From assembly GCA_002455215.1 (NCBI GenBank), contig DKKK01000066.1, positions 1 through 7,752 of the forward strand: 7,752 nucleotides of DNA, in the 5' to 3' direction. Numbering within the stretch: the first letter of the stretch is position 1; the number at the start of each line of letters is the position of its first letter. Below, piece after piece: positions 6,248-7,752 of this stretch. The position numbers were made by a program, and so were the translations under genes. This stretch comes from Anaerolineales bacterium UBA6668. GTDB taxonomy: Bacteria; Chloroflexota; Anaerolineae; Anaerolineales; UBA6668. The notes under the pieces are model-generated. The model searched no databases. It worked only from the letters and a program-made list of their open reading frames with translations, and was not told where the DNA came from.

Positions 6248-6382
6248 GTGTCTCAGCGTAACCACCGGTTACTGGCAAGAATTGTCTTTTGGACTATTCG
6301 GGTTTCTCGCACGGTTGCCGCTCCACACAATAAAAAAGCAGAAGACATCCGTACAGTCCTGTTCGGCACGTATGCCAAATAG
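6248..6382 (+). CDS. Possible 44-residue basic small protein
   Basis: GTG start at 6248 directly after an in-frame TAA, and TAG stop at 6380-6382. The product is arginine-rich, with the stretch LLARIVFWTIRVSRTV (about residues 8-23) resembling an amphipathic basic helix and a tail AEDIRTVLFGTYAK. It reads more like protein than other frames in the gap, but has no Shine-Dalgarno, no recognised family and ends inside a strong hairpin. It could equally be a chance frame or a remnant of a larger gene. Confidence 0.22.
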   Translation: MSQRNHRLLARIVFWTIRVSRTVAAPHNKKAEDIRTVLFGTYAK

Positions 6383-6391
6383 GGCTGTATG
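6350..6391. repeat. Strong hairpin with 19-bp arms and CGTA loop
   Basis: Arms 6350-6368 and 6373-6391 pair throughout except one C/A mismatch (6364/6377), with three G-T wobbles, around the four-base loop CGTA. It ends 73 bases before the URO-D-like ATG and is not followed by a strong T-run at once (GAAAAGGCACATTTTT comes later). Possible roles: mRNA 5' structure, attenuator, or a dispersed palindromic (REP-like) element. Confidence 0.6.
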
Positions 6392-6464
6392 AAAAGGCAC
6401 ATTTTTCGCCCGTGTTGTATCTCGCTTGTTTTCACTTCCCACTTTCCCCACATTTGCCCCCGCT

Positions 6465-7604
6465 ATGTCTTTCACATCTCGTCAACGCATCCAAGCTGTA
6501 CTAAACCATCAAGTTCCCGACCGCGTGCCGATTGTCATTGGACCCAGCAACGCCACCGGTATTAAAATGGGAACTTATCGCCGTATTAAGGAATTGATAG
6601 GCGTAACCGCAGAAGACCGTTATTTATACGATTGGCAGGAACTTGGCACTGCTTTGATAGACGAACAGACTTTGAAGCGCTTGCATAGTGATGTGCGCGG
6701 GGTATTGGATTTGGAACCCGCCAGCGTGCGTGTCGCCAACCTAGCCCGCACGCCCCACGAGCCGCGTTACAATTCTTGGGGTGGCGGCGTAGTGGAAAAC
6801 GAACCCGGCGAGTGGTTTCCCGCTATTCATCCGCTGAATGATGCCACCACCCGTGCTGAGATTGAAGCGCACACTTGGCCCGATATGGACGACCCGACCC
6901 GTTTTGCGCATGTTCGCGCCCAAGCCGCCGCACTAGATCAAGCAAATGAGTTTGGCATTATCGCCACCCCGTGGCTGTTATTCCCATTGGAACGCGCCTT
7001 TGAGATGCAGAGAATGGATTTTCTGCTGATGAATATGATTATGCACCCCGATTTTGTACGGGCGCTACTGGCAAAAAATTTGTCGCTGTGCAAACAGTTG
7101 ATGGGACATTTTCTGCGCGAGTGTGGTACGCACATTGATATTATTAAAATTGGTGATGATTTGGGGATGAACACCAGCACCTTGATGTCGCCCAAAATGT
7201 ACCGCGATATTATCAAACCGGTACACGCCGAATACATTGCCTTCATCAAGCAACACACCCACGCCAAGGTGATGTTTCACAGCGATGGCGACATTTTTCC
7301 GCTAATCCCGGACCTTATTGAAATGGGAGTCGATATTCTGCATCCGGTACAACCGACCGGCAAGATGGCAGATTTTAAGCGGTTGAAGGAGCAGTTTGGA
7401 CACCAGCTTATTTTCTGTGGCGGCATTGATACGCAACGCATTTTACCATTTGGCACACCGCAAGAAGTGCGGGCGGAAGTGCGCCGGGTGGTGAGTATTT
7501 TGGGCGAAGGCGGGGGCTATCTGCTAGGCTCAGTGCATACGGTGATGAATGATGTGCCTGCCGAGAATGTGCTAGCAATGGTGGATGAAGCGGCTGGTAT
7601 GTAG
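6465..7604 (+). CDS. Uroporphyrinogen decarboxylase superfamily protein, not HemE
   Basis: 379 residues from the ATG at 6465; a TTG 13 codons earlier would add a Pro/Phe-rich extension (FSLPTFPTFAPA) unlike the family, so the ATG is preferred. Family landmarks: TSRQRIQAVLNHQVPDRVPI at the start, PLERAFEMQRMDFLLMN (174-190), IIKIGDDLGMNTSTLMSPKMYRDIIKP (226-252), HTHAKVMFHSDGDIFPLIPDLIEMGVDILHPVQP (264-297), FCGGIDTQRILP (317-328) and GGGYLLGSVHTVMNDVPAENVLAM (349-372). This matches the URO-D fold group that includes corrinoid/thiol methyltransferases (MtaA, CmuA) and many uncharacterised relatives. The RQAGR motif of true HemE is absent, so heme synthesis is unlikely. The usual His-x-Cys metal motif reads HSDG (272-275), lacking the cysteine. 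The gene stands alone, with no corrinoid protein beside it in the window. Substrate unknown. Confidence 0.88.
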   Translation: MSFTSRQRIQAVLNHQVPDRVPIVIGPSNATGIKMGTYRRIKELIGVTAEDRYLYDWQELGTALIDEQTLKRLHSDVRGVLDLEPASVRVANLARTPHEPRYNSWGGGVVENEPGEWFPAIHPLNDATTRAEIEAHTWPDMDDPTRFAHVRAQAAALDQANEFGIIATPWLLFPLERAFEMQRMDFLLMNMIMHPDFVRALLAKNLSLCKQLMGHFLRECGTHIDIIKIGDDLGMNTSTLMSPKMYRDIIKPVHAEYIAFIKQHTHAKVMFHSDGDIFPLIPDLIEMGVDILHPVQPTGKMADFKRLKEQFGHQLIFCGGIDTQRILPFGTPQEVRAEVRRVVSILGEGGGYLLGSVHTVMNDVPAENVLAMVDEAAGM

Positions 7605-7658
7605 CTATCTTCGGCACAGGTCAGATTTGCGCAGTTTTCAGCCGTGTCGAAGATAGCT
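7603..7658. repeat. 15-bp hairpin beginning inside the URO-D-like stop codon
   Basis: Arms 7603-7617 and 7644-7658 (AGCTATCTTCGGCAC / GTGTCGAAGATAGCT) pair fully with one G-T wobble and a 26-base loop. The left arm includes the last two bases of the TAG stop. No T-run follows on either strand, so it is not a standard intrinsic terminator; it may protect the mRNA 3' end or act in a factor-dependent way. Confidence 0.6.
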
Positions 7659-7717
7659 TGCCAACACACCCGCTGAAATGTGACTTCCAACGCTTCAATT
7701 TTCGTAACTATTCAGCC

Positions 7718-7752
7718 ATGTTTTACACCACCGACAGTCTGGCGAAACAGGA
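7718..7752 (+). CDS. Possible start of a further gene, cut by the window end
   Basis: ATG at 7718 opens a frame reading MFYTTDSLAKQ that runs off the window. There is no Shine-Dalgarno, but neighbouring genes on this strand lack one too. The frame is also open upstream at least to a TTG at 7658. Too short to assign a family. Confidence 0.3.
   Translation, partial: MFYTTDSLAKQ

Larger units (their letters stand above)
6156..6464. other. 309-bp intergenic region between tilS and the URO-D-like gene
   Basis: Contains the weak terminator, a 6-bp hairpin GTAACC-ACC-GGTTAC (6258-6272), a 44-codon plus-strand frame (6248-6382) and a strong hairpin (6350-6391). Two minus-strand frames of 66 and 68 codons cross it but show no family features or ribosome sites. 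No clear promoter for the downstream gene was found. Confidence 0.5.

Noticed and set aside
6253..6475. Two minus-strand ORFs of 66 and 68 codons between tilS and the URO-D-like gene
   Set aside because: No ribosome site or recognisable family; they overlap the 5' end of a real gene and the hairpin on the opposite strand.
6465..7604. Assignment of the URO-D-like gene as hemE
   Set aside because: The RQAGR motif and other HemE signature residues are missing; the HSDG and HPVQP motifs fit the broader URO-D/methyltransferase-like group.
1..7752. Mobile element, prophage, CRISPR or defence system
   Set aside because: No transposase, integrase, terminal repeats with target duplication, spaced identical repeats or defence domains were found on either strand. 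The tRNA-Ser gene has no integrase beside it and I found no repeated tRNA 3' end.

Overview
The window looks like chromosomal DNA of a free-living bacterium, most likely a member of the Chloroflexota (Anaerolineae-like). The best clue is the lipoprotein at 1-1269: a LAAC lipobox followed by a Thr-Glu-Ala-Pro repeat linker in front of a sugar-binding domain, a style very common in Chloroflexota ABC-transporter binding proteins. This taxonomic call is an inference from protein style, not a search result. I see no transposase, integrase, phage gene or CRISPR array; this is ordinary core and transport DNA with unusually structured intergenic regions.

Layout. 1-2711 (minus strand): a ROK-family sugar-responsive regulator (1464-2711) is followed, in the same direction, by a MalE-type substrate-binding lipoprotein (1-1269). 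The permease genes expected for such a system would lie to the left of the window. A near-consensus promoter for the regulator (TTGACA, 17 bp, TATGAT) has its -35 box inside an inverted repeat (CTTTGTTT-12-AAACAAAG), which suggests autoregulation. 2712-3396 is a 685-bp gap with no convincing gene but several short inverted repeats. 3397-4461 (plus): a prohibitin-like SPFH membrane protein. 4524-4610 (minus): tRNA-Ser(CGA), with an intrinsic terminator just beyond its 3' end. 4704-6155 (plus): tilS, the tRNA(Ile2) lysidine synthetase, divergent from the tRNA gene and starting at TTG. 6156-6464: a 309-bp gap holding a weak terminator, a possible 44-codon ORF and a strong 19-bp-arm hairpin. 6465-7604 (plus): a protein of the uroporphyrinogen decarboxylase superfamily that is not HemE. 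A 15-bp hairpin begins inside its stop codon. A new reading frame may begin at 7718 and run off the window.

How the parts relate. The regulator and binding protein plausibly form one carbohydrate-uptake module. The SPFH protein, the tRNA gene, tilS and the URO-D-like gene look like independent units. malE and the SPFH gene have clear Shine-Dalgarno sequences, whereas the regulator, tilS and the URO-D-like gene do not. No complete novel system is evident. The points most worth a second look are the regulator's operator/promoter overlap, the possible short coupled ORFs in the malE leader, the hairpin-rich gaps, and the URO-D-like protein whose HSDG motif lacks the usual metal-ligand cysteine.
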